A stretch of DNA of 64,000 nt from Desulfobulbaceae bacterium (GCA_011391865.1 JAABPV010000011.1:62001-126000), one strand, 5' to 3'. Shown: positions 1 through 10,492, numbered from the stretch's first letter. Program-made: numbers and translations. The notes: generated by a model from the sequence alone, not told the origin.

Positions 1-107
1 GCCAACACCATCGTCTCCGAACACAACGGCTCCATCCGGGTGCAGGACAACGCCCCGACCGGCACGACGGTCATCGTGGAGCTGCCCTTTCTCTGCGATG
101 AGCCAGC

Positions 108-126
<19 letters not shown>
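1..126 (+). CDS. ntrY: NtrY-like sensor histidine kinase, C-terminal end only
   Basis: An open frame enters from the left edge and stops at 124-126. It encodes the last ~41 residues of an HATPase_c domain, including the end-of-domain pattern GTTVIVELP (G2 box and final strand). It overlaps the start of the next gene, an NtrX-type response regulator, by 19 bp, so the two are probably co-translated. NtrY kinases normally sit directly upstream of NtrX and phosphorylate it in nitrogen or redox signalling. The sensor part is outside the window, so the name rests on the partner gene. Confidence 0.7.
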
Positions 127-1475
<1,349 letters not shown>

Positions 1476-1517
1476 GGTGCGCTGCCTGACGGGGTGGTAC
1501 GGTCGGAACTGACTAAG

Positions 1518-1561
1518 GCAAAAAAAAGTGGAGATGTGTGCAGAAGCACACATCTCCACTT
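1518..1561 (-). terminator. Rho-independent terminator, minus strand
   Basis: A perfect 15-bp inverted repeat (1527-1541 and 1546-1560) has a 4-nt loop. On the minus strand it is followed by a run of eight T. It sits 30 bp beyond the stop of the repeat protein at 1590-2876 and probably also serves ntrX from the other side, although the plus strand lacks a strong T run. Confidence 0.85.
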
Positions 1562-1589
1562 TCAGAGACTTGACACGAGGGGCTGTTCT

Positions 1590-2876
1590 TTACTCGTAGA
1601 TGCCCATTGCCTCAAGCGTCTCGATGGTCAGACCGCCGCCTTCCGGCAGGCCCTTGGAGCGCTGGTAAGCGCGGACTGCCTGCTGGGTCTCGGTGTTGAA
1701 ATTGCCATCGACTGCGCCGCTGTAGAAGCCTTCTTGTGACAGAGACTTCTGCACGCTGATGATCTTGGTGTCTTTGATCTGGTCTTCGCAGAGCACTGAC
1801 CGCCAAACGATCTTGCTGTCGCTGACTTTCACGCGCTTGGTGATGGTCTGGTACTCAGCAGGAACCGGAACCCGGCGCTCGCTGGCCTCCTGAACCACTT
1901 CCTTGACACGGATGGTCTTGTACTCGGCAGGAACCGGAATTTTGCTGGTCTTGGCCGGCTCGACCATGACTTTTTTGCGCACGGTCTGGTACTCGGCGGG
2001 AATGACCTCGCGCTCGACACGGGCCGGAGAAACAACCACGTCTCTGGTCACGGTCTCGAACTCAGCCGGGATGGTGACGGTCTGCTCCCGCGCCGGTTCC
2101 ACCAGAACCTTTTTGATCACGGTCTTGTACATGGCCGGAGATTCGACCAAGCACAGGGTCTCGCAGTCGGTCAGGCCCAGTTTCACATCGTCATCAGTAC
2201 AAGGTGTGGCCATTCTGACCCACTTTGTGGAGGCAGCCTGCACCAAAACCCGGCTACGCTCAGTTTTGAAGACCGGCGGGGTTGTGACGATCCGGGTAGA
2301 GCCAGGCTTGACAACAACCTGCTCCTGACGGGTCTCGTACTTGGCCGGAATGGCCCGCAGCCGCTCGGAAGCGGGACGGAGCACGATGCGCTCGGTGCGC
2401 CATGCGAACTTCGGCGGGGTGGTCTCAATGCGCTCGGAAGCGTCTTTGGCCACAATGCGCTTCTCAACGGTTCTGTAGCGGGCCGGAATGGTCTCAATCC
2501 GCTCGGTGGCCGGCTTTACCAGAACTTTCTCGGTGACATTCTTGTACTTGGCCGGAGCAATACAACGGGAGTAGCACTCGCCAGGCTTGGCGTTGACGGG
2601 CACATCCGGCGCGCCGCTGCCGCTGCCCAGCATCTGGTCAGGACCAACGTTCTGAGACACATCGTCAACATACTGCCCTGCATCCTGATCGCCAGAATCC
2701 TGCACTTCCACCTGATCGCCGGTGTCCTGAATCGGCTCATACTGCCCTGCATCATCCTGCTGTCCCGGATTCTGGGACGGATCATAGCCGCCGCCGAAAT
2801 CCTGAGCCTGAACAATGCCAGCCAAAGCTAATACAGCAGCCGCTCCAAGAACAACCACGCCATCCTTCTTCTTCAT
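1590..2876 (-). CDS. Secreted protein with ~10 repeats of 23 residues and a C-terminal peptidoglycan-binding domain
   Basis: The 428-residue protein starts with a signal peptide (MKKKDGVVVLGAAAVLALAG, cleavage near AQA). An acidic Gln/Asp/Gly-rich linker (~25-95) precedes about ten repeats of roughly 23 residues with the pattern Y-x-T-V-x3-V-x-V-x-P-A-x6-I-P-A-x, for example YRTVEKRIVAKDASERIETT. A Cys-containing insert divides repeats 5 and 6. The last ~65 residues look like a PG_binding_1 domain (SVQKSLSQEGFYSGAVDG, then TQQAVRAYQRSKGLP). The likely site is the periplasm or cell wall, with the alternating repeats forming an extended beta structure. I recognise the end domain, not the repeat family. 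The RBS AAAGGAGG sits just before ATG 2876, and a strong terminator follows the stop. Confidence 0.75.
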   Translation of the reverse strand: MKKKDGVVVLGAAAVLALAGIVQAQDFGGGYDPSQNPGQQDDAGQYEPIQDTGDQVEVQDSGDQDAGQYVDDVSQNVGPDQMLGSGSGAPDVPVNAKPGECYSRCIAPAKYKNVTEKVLVKPATERIETIPARYRTVEKRIVAKDASERIETTPPKFAWRTERIVLRPASERLRAIPAKYETRQEQVVVKPGSTRIVTTPPVFKTERSRVLVQAASTKWVRMATPCTDDDVKLGLTDCETLCLVESPAMYKTVIKKVLVEPAREQTVTIPAEFETVTRDVVVSPARVEREVIPAEYQTVRKKVMVEPAKTSKIPVPAEYKTIRVKEVVQEASERRVPVPAEYQTITKRVKVSDSKIVWRSVLCEDQIKDTKIISVQKSLSQEGFYSGAVDGNFNTETQQAVRAYQRSKGLPEGGGLTIETLEAMGIYE

Positions 2877-3429
2877 TACCTGCCTCCTTTCAATTTTTCA
2901 TTGCCGCAACGACAGTCCATGACACACCTGAAAACAACAGATTGGTTTTGCTTCACGCTGCGCTGCTCATGCGGCAGCGGAACAATCTGCTCTGCGGCAC
3001 CCGCCGCAGCAGGAAAAATCTACGCTGATGCGCATCAAACCTTCTTTCTATACAATGAAGAAGCTGCGCTGTCAAGCGGCAGGATGCATCATTCAACATT
3101 TATCTTCCCTGAAATTACTTCTTACTATAGCACCTGCTGGGTAAAATGACAATACAAAAAATTGCACCGTGCCGAAAAATGTTTAAAAAATACTTTTCAG
3201 TATAAATTCAACATCTTCCCCCCCCCCGTAAGACCGCTTCAGCAGGAAACAGCACCAAACATTTTCCACCGTTTTTTGTACCGGTCGCATAAAAGAAGAA
3301 AGGCCGCAGCAGCGGGCCAGCGGATAACACATAATAATGAACAGTAACAAGCAGCGCAAGCATTTTATGCGCGGCTGTGTTGCGAAACAGTTAGAAAATG
3401 GTGAAAATTACCTGCCGACATTCCGCCGC
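2877..3429. other. Gene-free spacer
   Basis: This 553-bp gap lies between the start of the repeat protein and the end of the aldolase/dehydrogenase gene. It is more AT-rich than its surroundings and has a run of nine C near 3220. The short frames inside it have no RBS or recognisable protein. It probably holds the promoter of the minus-strand gene ending at 1590, but no convincing -35/-10 pair stood out. Confidence 0.5.
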
Positions 3430-5397
3430 TCATACCACTCTGTCGTTGCCGCCGTCCACCGGCAGCTGGGCGGCGGTGGTGCAGGCGAAGAGCGGGCCGC
3501 ACATTTCAGCAGACATTTCAGCTACATCGCTGCTGCGCACCTCTACGCCGAGCAGGTTGTTTGTTTTGTACGCCGCCACGCTCAGGCCGTAGTGCGCGGC
3601 ACGCGCCTGCAAAACTTCGTCAGTCCAGATGCCGGTGTCAAAAACTGCGTTCGGATGGAGGGCGTTGATGCGGATGCCGTCCTTGCCCCATTCCAAAGCC
3701 GTGACCCGCATGAGCTGGGTCAGCGCGGCCTTGGCGGCGGAATAGGCCGCCGCGCCGGGGCCAGGCGCAGGCACGTTTTTTGAGCCGATGACGACCACGC
3801 GGCCCTTGCCGGGCGCAGCCTTGAGCAGCGGATGCGTCTCGCGCAGCAGAGTCAGGTTGGCATCAAGATTCACGGTCATCACCTGCCGCCACAGCTCGCC
3901 GGGCAGCTCGGCAACTGCCTTGCTGGGCGGAAAAATCCCGGCGTTCAGCACCAGCATGTCTATGCCGCCGAAGTGCAGCGCGGTCTGGTCGAGAGCCGCC
4001 GCGACCTGCTTTTCATCGGTGATGTCGCATTGCAGGCCGAGGAAGGCGGACGATGCGGACACTTCACTGATTTTTGGCGAAATATCCAAGCCGACCACTG
4101 CCGCGCCGCGCTTGAGAAACGATTCCACGCAGGCTTTGCCGATGCCCGATGCCGCGCCGGTGATCAGGGCGATTTCCCCCTTGAAGAGCGGAGCCTTGCC
4201 GCCTTTCTTCAGCTTGGCCTGCTCCAAGTCCCAGTATTCCACAGCAAAGAGGTCGCCAAGCGGCAGAGGCCGCCATCCTCCGAGCCGTTCAGCCCGGAGG
4301 ATGCAGCCCATCGTATGCTCATAAATATCGGCGATGATGCCAATTTCGGCGGCGGACGCGCCGACGCAGCACAGGCCCAAGTCTGGGTCGAGCAGCACAC
4401 GCGGGGCCGGGTCGAGCATGACCTTACGCTCCTTGGCCGCTGGCTCATGCGCTTCAAAATAACGGCGGTAGTCCTCCGCGTACTGCTCAACATCCCGCCC
4501 GATCAGCGGCAGGGCTTTGGTGCGGAGGACATGATCCGGCGTGGCCGGGCCGCAGGCCAGCTCACGGACATCGGCCCGGCGGGAAAAGTCCAGCTCGCGC
4601 TGGCTGCCGGTGACATGCAGCAGCATCGGCCTGCCCGCTTTGTTGGAAATCGTCTGCCGCAGTTTGGCGATTTCGCGGCGGTCAAAGCGCGGCTCCGCTG
4701 CTGGCGGCCCGTTCAGCTCCCAAGCGTCATGCTGGCGCAGATGCTCTTCGGCCATGCTCACCAAGCGGATCATCCGCTCGTAGGATTCCTGCGCCGTGTC
4801 GCCGAAAGAGAAGATGCCGTGATTCATCAGCACCATGCCGATGGTCTGCGGCCCGGCCTGCGCGGCGAAGAGGCGGCCTGCCTTGCGGGCGAGATCAAAG
4901 CCGGGCATGATATAGGGCACGATCACCGCCACGCCGCCGTACAGCTCCTCAATCCGCCGCAGACCGTCCGGCGTGTTGCAGATAGTCACCACCGCGTCGG
5001 CGTGGGTGTGATCGACATAGCGGAAAGGCAGCAGGGCATGAAGGATGGTCTCCACTGAAGGCGCGGGCGCATCAGCGCGAATGAGCTGGGTTTGCAGCCC
5101 GTTGACCATCTGCGGATCGGTCAGCCGCTTCAGCTTGGCCAGCGCGAGCATGGGCCGCAGCCGCACCGGCGCGAAACCGGCGGCCTCAATTGCCGCCAAA
5201 TCCCAGCCGCTGCCTTTGACATACAGAATCTCCTCCTCGTCGCCGAGCAGGTTTTTCTCCGTGATCTTCACCGAGGTGTTGCCGCCGCCGTGCAGCACCA
5301 AGGCAGTCTCGCGGCCCAGCAGGCGGGAGCTGTAAACCCGCAGGGCCAGCTCGTCGGCGCAGGCTGCGGCTTCGCTTTCATTCCATAAATTGCGCAT
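3430..5397 (-). CDS. Bifunctional class II aldolase / short-chain dehydrogenase (RhaD-ADH type)
   Basis: The start at 5397 (MRNLWNESEA...) gives 655 residues; the frame is open further upstream but that part does not look like protein. The N-terminal class II aldolase half has the phosphate-binding GGNTSVK (~38-44), the metal-binding DHTHADA (~130) and MNHGIFSFGD. The C-terminal half is a short-chain dehydrogenase with LITGAASGIGKA, NAGIF and the catalytic Y-x3-K as YSAAKAA. Proteins with this architecture cleave a sugar or sugar-alcohol phosphate and oxidise or reduce the aldehyde product; the substrate cannot be read. It lies 13 bp after livF on the same strand, so it is probably last in that operon. 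Confidence 0.85.
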   Translation of the reverse strand: MRNLWNESEAAACADELALRVYSSRLLGRETALVLHGGGNTSVKITEKNLLGDEEEILYVKGSGWDLAAIEAAGFAPVRLRPMLALAKLKRLTDPQMVNGLQTQLIRADAPAPSVETILHALLPFRYVDHTHADAVVTICNTPDGLRRIEELYGGVAVIVPYIMPGFDLARKAGRLFAAQAGPQTIGMVLMNHGIFSFGDTAQESYERMIRLVSMAEEHLRQHDAWELNGPPAAEPRFDRREIAKLRQTISNKAGRPMLLHVTGSQRELDFSRRADVRELACGPATPDHVLRTKALPLIGRDVEQYAEDYRRYFEAHEPAAKERKVMLDPAPRVLLDPDLGLCCVGASAAEIGIIADIYEHTMGCILRAERLGGWRPLPLGDLFAVEYWDLEQAKLKKGGKAPLFKGEIALITGAASGIGKACVESFLKRGAAVVGLDISPKISEVSASSAFLGLQCDITDEKQVAAALDQTALHFGGIDMLVLNAGIFPPSKAVAELPGELWRQVMTVNLDANLTLLRETHPLLKAAPGKGRVVVIGSKNVPAPGPGAAAYSAAKAALTQLMRVTALEWGKDGIRINALHPNAVFDTGIWTDEVLQARAAHYGLSVAAYKTNNLLGVEVRSSDVAEMSAEMCGPLFACTTAAQLPVDGGNDRVV

Positions 5398-5410
5398 ACA
5401 GTTTTCCTTA

Positions 5411-6124
5411 TCAGGCCCCAAGATAGGCTTTCCGCACATCAGGGCTGTTGAGCAGCTCATCCGCCGCGCCTTCCAGTGCCAGCCTGCCGTTTTCCAGCAC
5501 ATAGCCGCGCTGGGCGAATTTGAGGGCAAGGCGGGCGTTCTGCTCCACCAGCAGGATGGTGGTGCCGCTGCGGTTGATCTCCTTCAGGGCCGCGAACATG
5601 TCGAGCATCAGCAGCGGCGCCAGCCCCATTGACGGCTCATCTAAGAGCATAATTTTTCTGCCGCTGATGTAGGCCCGGCCCACAGCCAGCATCTGCTGCT
5701 CGCCGCCGCTCATGGTTCCGGCGAGCTGATATTTCCGCTCCTCCAAACGCGGGAAGAGATCGAAAACCCACTTCTTGTCACGCGCCACCGCCTCACTGTC
5801 CTTGCGGGCAAAGGCTGCCAGCGCAAGGTTTTCCGCCACAGTCAGGTTGCCAAAAATCATCCGGCCTTCAGGCACATGGGAGATGCCCAGCTGCGACACC
5901 ACCTTGTCCGTCTTGTACGCAAGCAGATTCTCGCCCATGAATTCCAGCGTGGAACCCGGCTCCGCAGGAATCATCCGGGAAATGGCGCGGAGGGCCGTGC
6001 TTTTGCCTGCGCCGTTCGCGCCGATGATGGTGACGATTTCACCCTGAGCGACCGTGAAGCTGAGGCCGTGCAGAGCGCGGATTTTGCCGTAGGAGACAGA
6101 GAGGTTTTGCACTGAGAGCTGCAT
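5411..6124 (-). CDS. livF: LivF-type branched-chain amino acid ABC transporter ATPase (orphan)
   Basis: The 237-residue ATPase has Walker A GANGAGKST (~35-43), signature MSGGEQQM, Walker B IMLLDEP followed by SMGLAPL, and switch LLVEQNA. The MGLAP and VEQNA motifs are typical of LivF. A full Liv system also needs LivG, LivH, LivM and a binding protein; none is next to it. It lies between a zinc-ribbon nuclease-like gene (16-bp gap) and the aldolase/dehydrogenase gene (13-bp gap). It may work with permeases encoded elsewhere or be a relic kept for another use. Confidence 0.85.
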   Translation of the reverse strand: MQLSVQNLSVSYGKIRALHGLSFTVAQGEIVTIIGANGAGKSTALRAISRMIPAEPGSTLEFMGENLLAYKTDKVVSQLGISHVPEGRMIFGNLTVAENLALAAFARKDSEAVARDKKWVFDLFPRLEERKYQLAGTMSGGEQQMLAVGRAYISGRKIMLLDEPSMGLAPLLMLDMFAALKEINRSGTTILLVEQNARLALKFAQRGYVLENGRLALEGAADELLNSPDVRKAYLGA

Positions 6125-6140
6125 GTTGAACCTCTTGGTG

Positions 6141-7142
6141 TCACGCAGTCAGCATCTTCTCAAGATGCTCCAGAAAATTTCCCTCATTGACAAAGGTCAG
6201 CTCATGCATTCCTGTCAACCCCTCGCACTGTTTCTGACTGAGACCCATGACGCAGATCAGAAATCCTGCCTTATCAATCTCCATCCTTTTGCGCAGCGTC
6301 AGATATTTGTCAATATGCTGCTGAAATTCCCCTGATTTGCATTCGATACAGACTGGAATAGATTCATTGACCAAAAAAAAGATGTCCAGCTCGTGAACAT
6401 CCTTATTTGGAAAGGTGATGCATACGTTGCGCAGGCAGGAAACCGGCAGCTTTTTAGCCCGGAGGAACTCCAGCAGTCGGATGAACACCAGCCACTCCAG
6501 CCATTCGCCATTGAAAAAATTGACGATGGCCGGAATGCTCTGAAGTTTCAGACGGATAAATTTATCCTCTTTCTGGTAGAAATACTTGGAGACAAATGAA
6601 TAATCATATAAATCCCGGCAGAAGGCAGTTATTTTCCCAACCTGCTCTTGACTCTTCTTGCCAAGATTCAGTTTCACATCAGCGTAGCCTTTCCTCTGCA
6701 CATACTTAATTTGATCAACGACTTCGTGCAATGTGTCAAAATTATTCCCCAAGGCAAGGGCAATCTCATCAAAAAAGCCAGTGGTGTCCAGAGCTTTGTG
6801 ATTCACATCCACCGCAATTTTGCGCTGCTCAAACCATTGCAGAACAGGGCGATATTGCTCGTCGCTTTTCAGAGCCTCTGTATGGTAGATGTCAACTTCT
6901 TCAAGCGAAGTTTTTTCTGGCGCAGAGGAATTCTCCGGCACCTGCGGCTGGATTTGCTGCTGCTGAAGCTCGCGCAGCGTTTTTGTTTGAATAAAATATT
7001 TCTCAAGCAGCTTGTCTATAAACAGAACAGTGTCATAAATTGTCACCGCCTGCTGGCAGCGCGGACATTTCACTGTTTTGCCGACATGCTCGCTGGGAAC
7101 CTCGCGCAGATGAGCGCATTTGTTGCATCTGAAAATAGCCAT
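6141..7142 (-). CDS. Zinc-ribbon protein with C-terminal PD-(D/E)XK nuclease-like domain
   Basis: The 333-residue protein starts with a four-Cys zinc ribbon (C6, C9, C26, C29), followed by a Gln/Pro-rich linker to ~80 and an all-helical middle. The C-terminal part (~210-300) has an EWLEWLVF helix with E213 and E216, then HELDIFFLV with D253, a strand, and ECKSG with E267 and K269. This E...D...ExK arrangement is that of restriction-endonuclease-fold domains and recalls the nuclease half of DUF1887/Card1 proteins. That likeness is by eye. No CARF domain is visible. The gene is first in a short run with livF and the aldolase. A DNA or RNA cleaving role in defence or repair is plausible but not shown. 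Confidence 0.6.
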   Translation of the reverse strand: MAIFRCNKCAHLREVPSEHVGKTVKCPRCQQAVTIYDTVLFIDKLLEKYFIQTKTLRELQQQQIQPQVPENSSAPEKTSLEEVDIYHTEALKSDEQYRPVLQWFEQRKIAVDVNHKALDTTGFFDEIALALGNNFDTLHEVVDQIKYVQRKGYADVKLNLGKKSQEQVGKITAFCRDLYDYSFVSKYFYQKEDKFIRLKLQSIPAIVNFFNGEWLEWLVFIRLLEFLRAKKLPVSCLRNVCITFPNKDVHELDIFFLVNESIPVCIECKSGEFQQHIDKYLTLRKRMEIDKAGFLICVMGLSQKQCEGLTGMHELTFVNEGNFLEHLEKMLTA

Positions 7143-7172
7143 AGCTTTTGCCGATCGGCAAAATGTTGTTCC

Positions 7173-7694
7173 TTACATGATTTGAAAAATAAACCACGCC
7201 ACCATGATTCCAGCGATCATCATTTTGGCCGCAACTCCGGCGATGAAACCAAGAAAGGAGCCAAAACCGGAATGGAGAGCCTGTCTGATCTGCTCGCCCA
7301 TGAGCAGTTCGCCGATGATTGCGCCGAGCAGCGGCCCGATCAAGATGCCAATCGGCCCGATCACAAAGACGAGCAGGGTGCCGAGCACCGCGCCCCAAGC
7401 CGCAGCTTTGGAGCCGCCGAATTTCCGCACGCCCCACGCTGTGGCCATGAGATCAACCGCATAGCCCAGACAGATCAGTACCCCTTGGCCGACAAAAAAC
7501 CAGACGGAGAGATTGTCAAAACCGGCGATCAGGCCATAGACGAGAAAGCCGCCCGCAATCAGAATGGTGCCAGGCAAGGCTGGAAAAACGATGCCAACAA
7601 AACCGGCGGCAATGAAAGGTAGCGCGGCCAGAAAACCCCAGACATGGGTCTGCGCCAGCATAGTCGCAAAAAGGGATTCAATCCAGTCAAGCAT
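7173..7694 (-). CDS. DUF456 family membrane protein
   Basis: The start is placed at 7694 (MLDWIESLFATM), where GGGAG lies 6 nt upstream; a start nine codons earlier lacks an RBS. The 173-residue protein is almost wholly hydrophobic, with about four membrane segments rich in Gly and Ala. These include a GFVGIVFPALPGTILIAGG stretch and a GPIGILIGPLLGAIIGELL hairpin typical of DUF456. Such proteins are inner-membrane proteins of unknown function whose glycine zippers suggest tight helix packing. A terminator at 7730-7759 separates it from the coiled-coil gene upstream. Confidence 0.75.
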   Translation of the reverse strand: MLDWIESLFATMLAQTHVWGFLAALPFIAAGFVGIVFPALPGTILIAGGFLVYGLIAGFDNLSVWFFVGQGVLICLGYAVDLMATAWGVRKFGGSKAAAWGAVLGTLLVFVIGPIGILIGPLLGAIIGELLMGEQIRQALHSGFGSFLGFIAGVAAKMMIAGIMVAWFIFQIM

Positions 7695-7729
7695 TTGCAG
7701 CTCCCGCCGCTTGGGCGGCAAAACAAGAA

Positions 7730-7759
7730 GGCTCAGGACAGAAGCGCACGTCCTGAGCC
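7730..7759 (-). terminator. Rho-independent terminator of the coiled-coil gene
   Basis: A perfect 10-bp inverted repeat (GGCTCAGGAC / GTCCTGAGCC) has a 10-nt loop and on the minus strand is followed by TTCTTGTTTTG. It lies 25 bp beyond the stop of the gene at 7785-8669. Confidence 0.75.
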
Positions 7760-7784
7760 TGAAAAATCTGCCGCGTCAGCCAAG

Positions 7785-8669
7785 CTATTTCTGCGGAACC
7801 GGCTGCTGTGGAACAGATTTCTGTTGCATCACCGGTGCCTGCTGTTCAGCTTTATTCTTCAGGGTCGGAGCAGTGTTTTTCTTCACCGGCTCCTGCTTGC
7901 CTTGGGCAATCTGGCCGATCAGGATTTCATTATTGAGCTTGCAATTTTCCAGCTCTTTGTCAGCTTTTGCCAAGGACGCGCTGCGCTCCTCAACAATTTT
8001 TTCCAAGCCGATGACTTGGGCGCGCAGGGTGTCGGCCTCGCCGAGCACCTTGTTGCGCTCCTCCTCAAGCTGCTGGCTGGCGGCCTCCAGCTCGTCCAGC
8101 TCGGCCTGCACCCGGTCTAGCTCCGCGACCCGCTCGCCGCAGCTTTTCACCTGCTGCTGCTCGCGCTCGATCACTTTGGCGGCGGAATCCAGCTTCTGTC
8201 CTTGATCCTCAAGAACAGCCTGCTGCTGGGCGATCTGCTGCTCCAGCTCTTCTATCTTGGCCTGCTGCTGGGCGATCTGCTGCTTTTGTTCGGCAGAGAG
8301 CAAATTTTTTGCAGCGGCAGCCGCTTGAAGAGCGTCCGCCTTCTCCTTTTGCAGGTCAGCCAAAACCGTCTCAAGCTCCGCCGCCTTTGTTTCCGCCGCA
8401 GTTTTTGCTTGGTTCAGTTCAGCCAGCTTCTTCTTAGCATTGTTCAGCCGTTCCTCAGACTGCTGTTTTGCCTCCCGCTCCTTGCCGATTTCCGTCCGCA
8501 GGCTGCTGCATGAAGCCGCCGCATCTTTGCCGCTTTCCAGCTGGGCGTGCAGCTCTTCATTTTCTCGGATCAGCTTCTTGTTCTGTCCGGTCTTCATCTG
8601 ACCCCAGATTGCGGAGATCAGCAGCAGCATAACAAGCGCGCCAATAATACGATTTTTGGTGATCTGCAT
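7785..8669 (-). CDS. Membrane-anchored coiled-coil protein
   Basis: The 294-residue protein has one N-terminal membrane segment (IIGALVMLLLISAIWG, ~9-24). A long heptad-patterned coiled coil runs from about 30 to 250, very rich in E, Q, K and A, with several copies of IAQQQAxIEELEQQ. A Gln/Pro-rich tail ends PQQPVPQK. It is probably anchored in the inner membrane with the rod in the periplasm or cytoplasm. It lies 83 bp downstream of a lipoprotein gene on the same strand, so the two may be an envelope pair. I do not recognise a named family. Confidence 0.7.
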   Translation of the reverse strand: MQITKNRIIGALVMLLLISAIWGQMKTGQNKKLIRENEELHAQLESGKDAAASCSSLRTEIGKEREAKQQSEERLNNAKKKLAELNQAKTAAETKAAELETVLADLQKEKADALQAAAAAKNLLSAEQKQQIAQQQAKIEELEQQIAQQQAVLEDQGQKLDSAAKVIEREQQQVKSCGERVAELDRVQAELDELEAASQQLEEERNKVLGEADTLRAQVIGLEKIVEERSASLAKADKELENCKLNNEILIGQIAQGKQEPVKKNTAPTLKNKAEQQAPVMQQKSVPQQPVPQK

Positions 8670-8752
8670 TTTCCAGCTCCTGTTCGTTGAAGTGTTTCCC
8701 TGTTCTGCTCAACCCATGCCGCCGCGCCCGCGAAAAACAGACGCGGATCGAC

Positions 8753-10492
8753 TCACTGCCCCCCGCCGGAGGCGGCCAACTCTTTGGCCACACTGTTCAA
8801 ATTCCGCTTCACTTTGTCCGCGATGCCTGACTGAGGATATTTCCGCAGGGCCTCCTCCAGCAGTGATCGGGAGGAAAGCAGCAGCTCCTTTTTCAATGCC
8901 GGTTCTGCCGCGTTGTTGGCCTGCTGAAAGAGGGCCGCCGCTTTTTTGCGGAGCACCTCGGCGGCCTGCTGCTCGGCCTCCTTAATTTTTCCTTCTGCCT
9001 TCGCATCGAAGGAGGTGTTCCGCAGCTCGGAGAAAAGGGTTATGGCCTTGTCGTGCTCGTCAACCTGCATGGCCGCCATGCCCTTGTCCCAAGTTTCCTG
9101 CAAGGGATCAAGGGACGACAGCGGACTGGCCGTCTGCGGCGGCACCTGTTCTGGGCTACTCTGAACAGAATCGGGTGCGGCACTGGCGGCTTGCTGCTCC
9201 GGTGCCAAGCTCTCCTTTTTCTCGCGGAGTATGTCCTGCTTGTCCAAGGGTAGAATGTCCAAAGGCACCTGCTCCAGCTTCGCCAAAGCGGCGGCAGACT
9301 CCAGCCGGTCGGCTTCCGCCAGCAGGCCGGAGAACCACCGCTCGGCCTGCTGCTCAATGTCCTGCGAGCAGTCCTCGGCATCGTCGACCAGCGGCGAGTC
9401 CGGGAACAGCCGGACGAACTCAGCCGCCTGCTGCACCACAGTGAAACCGTCTTTGTCCGGGTTGTATGTCAGGCAGCCGAGCAGCAGGGAAGAATAAGCG
9501 TCCAGCTCGTCCCGCCGCGAAGACGGCAACTCCAAGGCTTCCAGATTTCTCGCTGCCTTGCCGTCGGATACGCCCAGCCGACGCAGCTCCTCGTATTTTT
9601 TCCGTGCGACGGCATAGTCGCGGCGGCCAAAATCCAGTTCCGCCAGCATCTGAAGGGCGGCGATTTCCTGTTTGCGGTTCGCAGTTTGGCGGGCGGCAGC
9701 AAGCAGTTCATTGAACATGCTGCGGGCCTCCTGCTCCTGTCCCTGCCGCAGCAGCTCCATGCCCTTGCTGCGGAGCGTGCCGGTGTCAGGCGGCGGCTCC
9801 TGCTGCTGCGATGCCGACGGGTCGTCGGCAGGCTGGCTGCGCTCCGTCTCACTGCGGCGGGAATGCTGCTCCGTCTGGCCGCGCCTTGCCGCACCCTCAT
9901 TTTCATCAGGAACTTCGGCAGCTCCGGGCCGTCGGCTGTTCAAGCTACTGAGCGAGCTGTAGAGCCGGGGGCATTCCCCTTCCAGATAGGCGATGTCTTT
10001 CTCTTTGAAATCCTGCAAGGAGCTGAAGAGCAGCTCACGGGAATCCTCGACCGACTGCTCGCGAAGCAGCTGCTCCTGCAAATTTTTGTAGGCATCCTGC
10101 AAATCGGCCACCATGTTGCGGCAGCTAACGATCTGCTCCACCTCCGACGCGCTCAGGCGCAGGGTTTCCCGGCTGCCGCCCAAGTCCTGCCAGTCGTGCA
10201 GCCGCTGCTCATAGGCGGCGATGCGCCCGCTGATGGTGGCAAGAGTTGGCTCCAGCACCTGACGCTGGTAATCGGCCCGCTCCTGAGGCGACATGGCCTG
10301 CTTAGTCTGAACTGGCGGCGGCTCCGACGGCAGCGGAAGAAGCGGAGCCTGCGGCGCAGGAGCGCGGTGCGGATACGGCTGAACTGAAGTCTGGCTGGAA
10401 GGCAGGCAGCCGCTCAGAAGCAGCGGCGCACTCAATCCAAAAAAAAGCAACCCCCGCAGGCAGGGGCGGAAAGCAACTGAGGAAGCATCCAT
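8753..10492 (-). CDS. Lipoprotein with TPR-like helical repeats
   Basis: The 579-residue protein has a signal sequence with lipobox LLSGC at about residues 25-29. A Pro-rich linker, a helical region with two Cys (~120-180), a low-complexity Ser/Glu/Gln linker (~200-250) and helical repeats resembling TPRs (EARSMFNELLAAARQ and AVARKKYEELRRLG) follow. The tail is also helical (DKAITLFSELRNTSF). Tethering to the outer membrane and a scaffold role are inferred from this layout. It shares a strand with the coiled-coil protein downstream. No enzyme motif is visible. Confidence 0.7.
   Translation of the reverse strand: MDASSVAFRPCLRGLLFFGLSAPLLLSGCLPSSQTSVQPYPHRAPAPQAPLLPLPSEPPPVQTKQAMSPQERADYQRQVLEPTLATISGRIAAYEQRLHDWQDLGGSRETLRLSASEVEQIVSCRNMVADLQDAYKNLQEQLLREQSVEDSRELLFSSLQDFKEKDIAYLEGECPRLYSSLSSLNSRRPGAAEVPDENEGAARRGQTEQHSRRSETERSQPADDPSASQQQEPPPDTGTLRSKGMELLRQGQEQEARSMFNELLAAARQTANRKQEIAALQMLAELDFGRRDYAVARKKYEELRRLGVSDGKAARNLEALELPSSRRDELDAYSSLLLGCLTYNPDKDGFTVVQQAAEFVRLFPDSPLVDDAEDCSQDIEQQAERWFSGLLAEADRLESAAALAKLEQVPLDILPLDKQDILREKKESLAPEQQAASAAPDSVQSSPEQVPPQTASPLSSLDPLQETWDKGMAAMQVDEHDKAITLFSELRNTSFDAKAEGKIKEAEQQAAEVLRKKAAALFQQANNAAEPALKKELLLSSRSLLEEALRKYPQSGIADKVKRNLNSVAKELAASGGGQ

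Noticed and set aside
3832-5058. Long plus-strand frame opposite the aldolase/dehydrogenase gene
   Set aside because: It is a GC-driven shadow: no RBS, no family motif, and the opposite strand is clearly coding. The same holds for long frames opposite pyk, ispDF, dnaA and bzaF.
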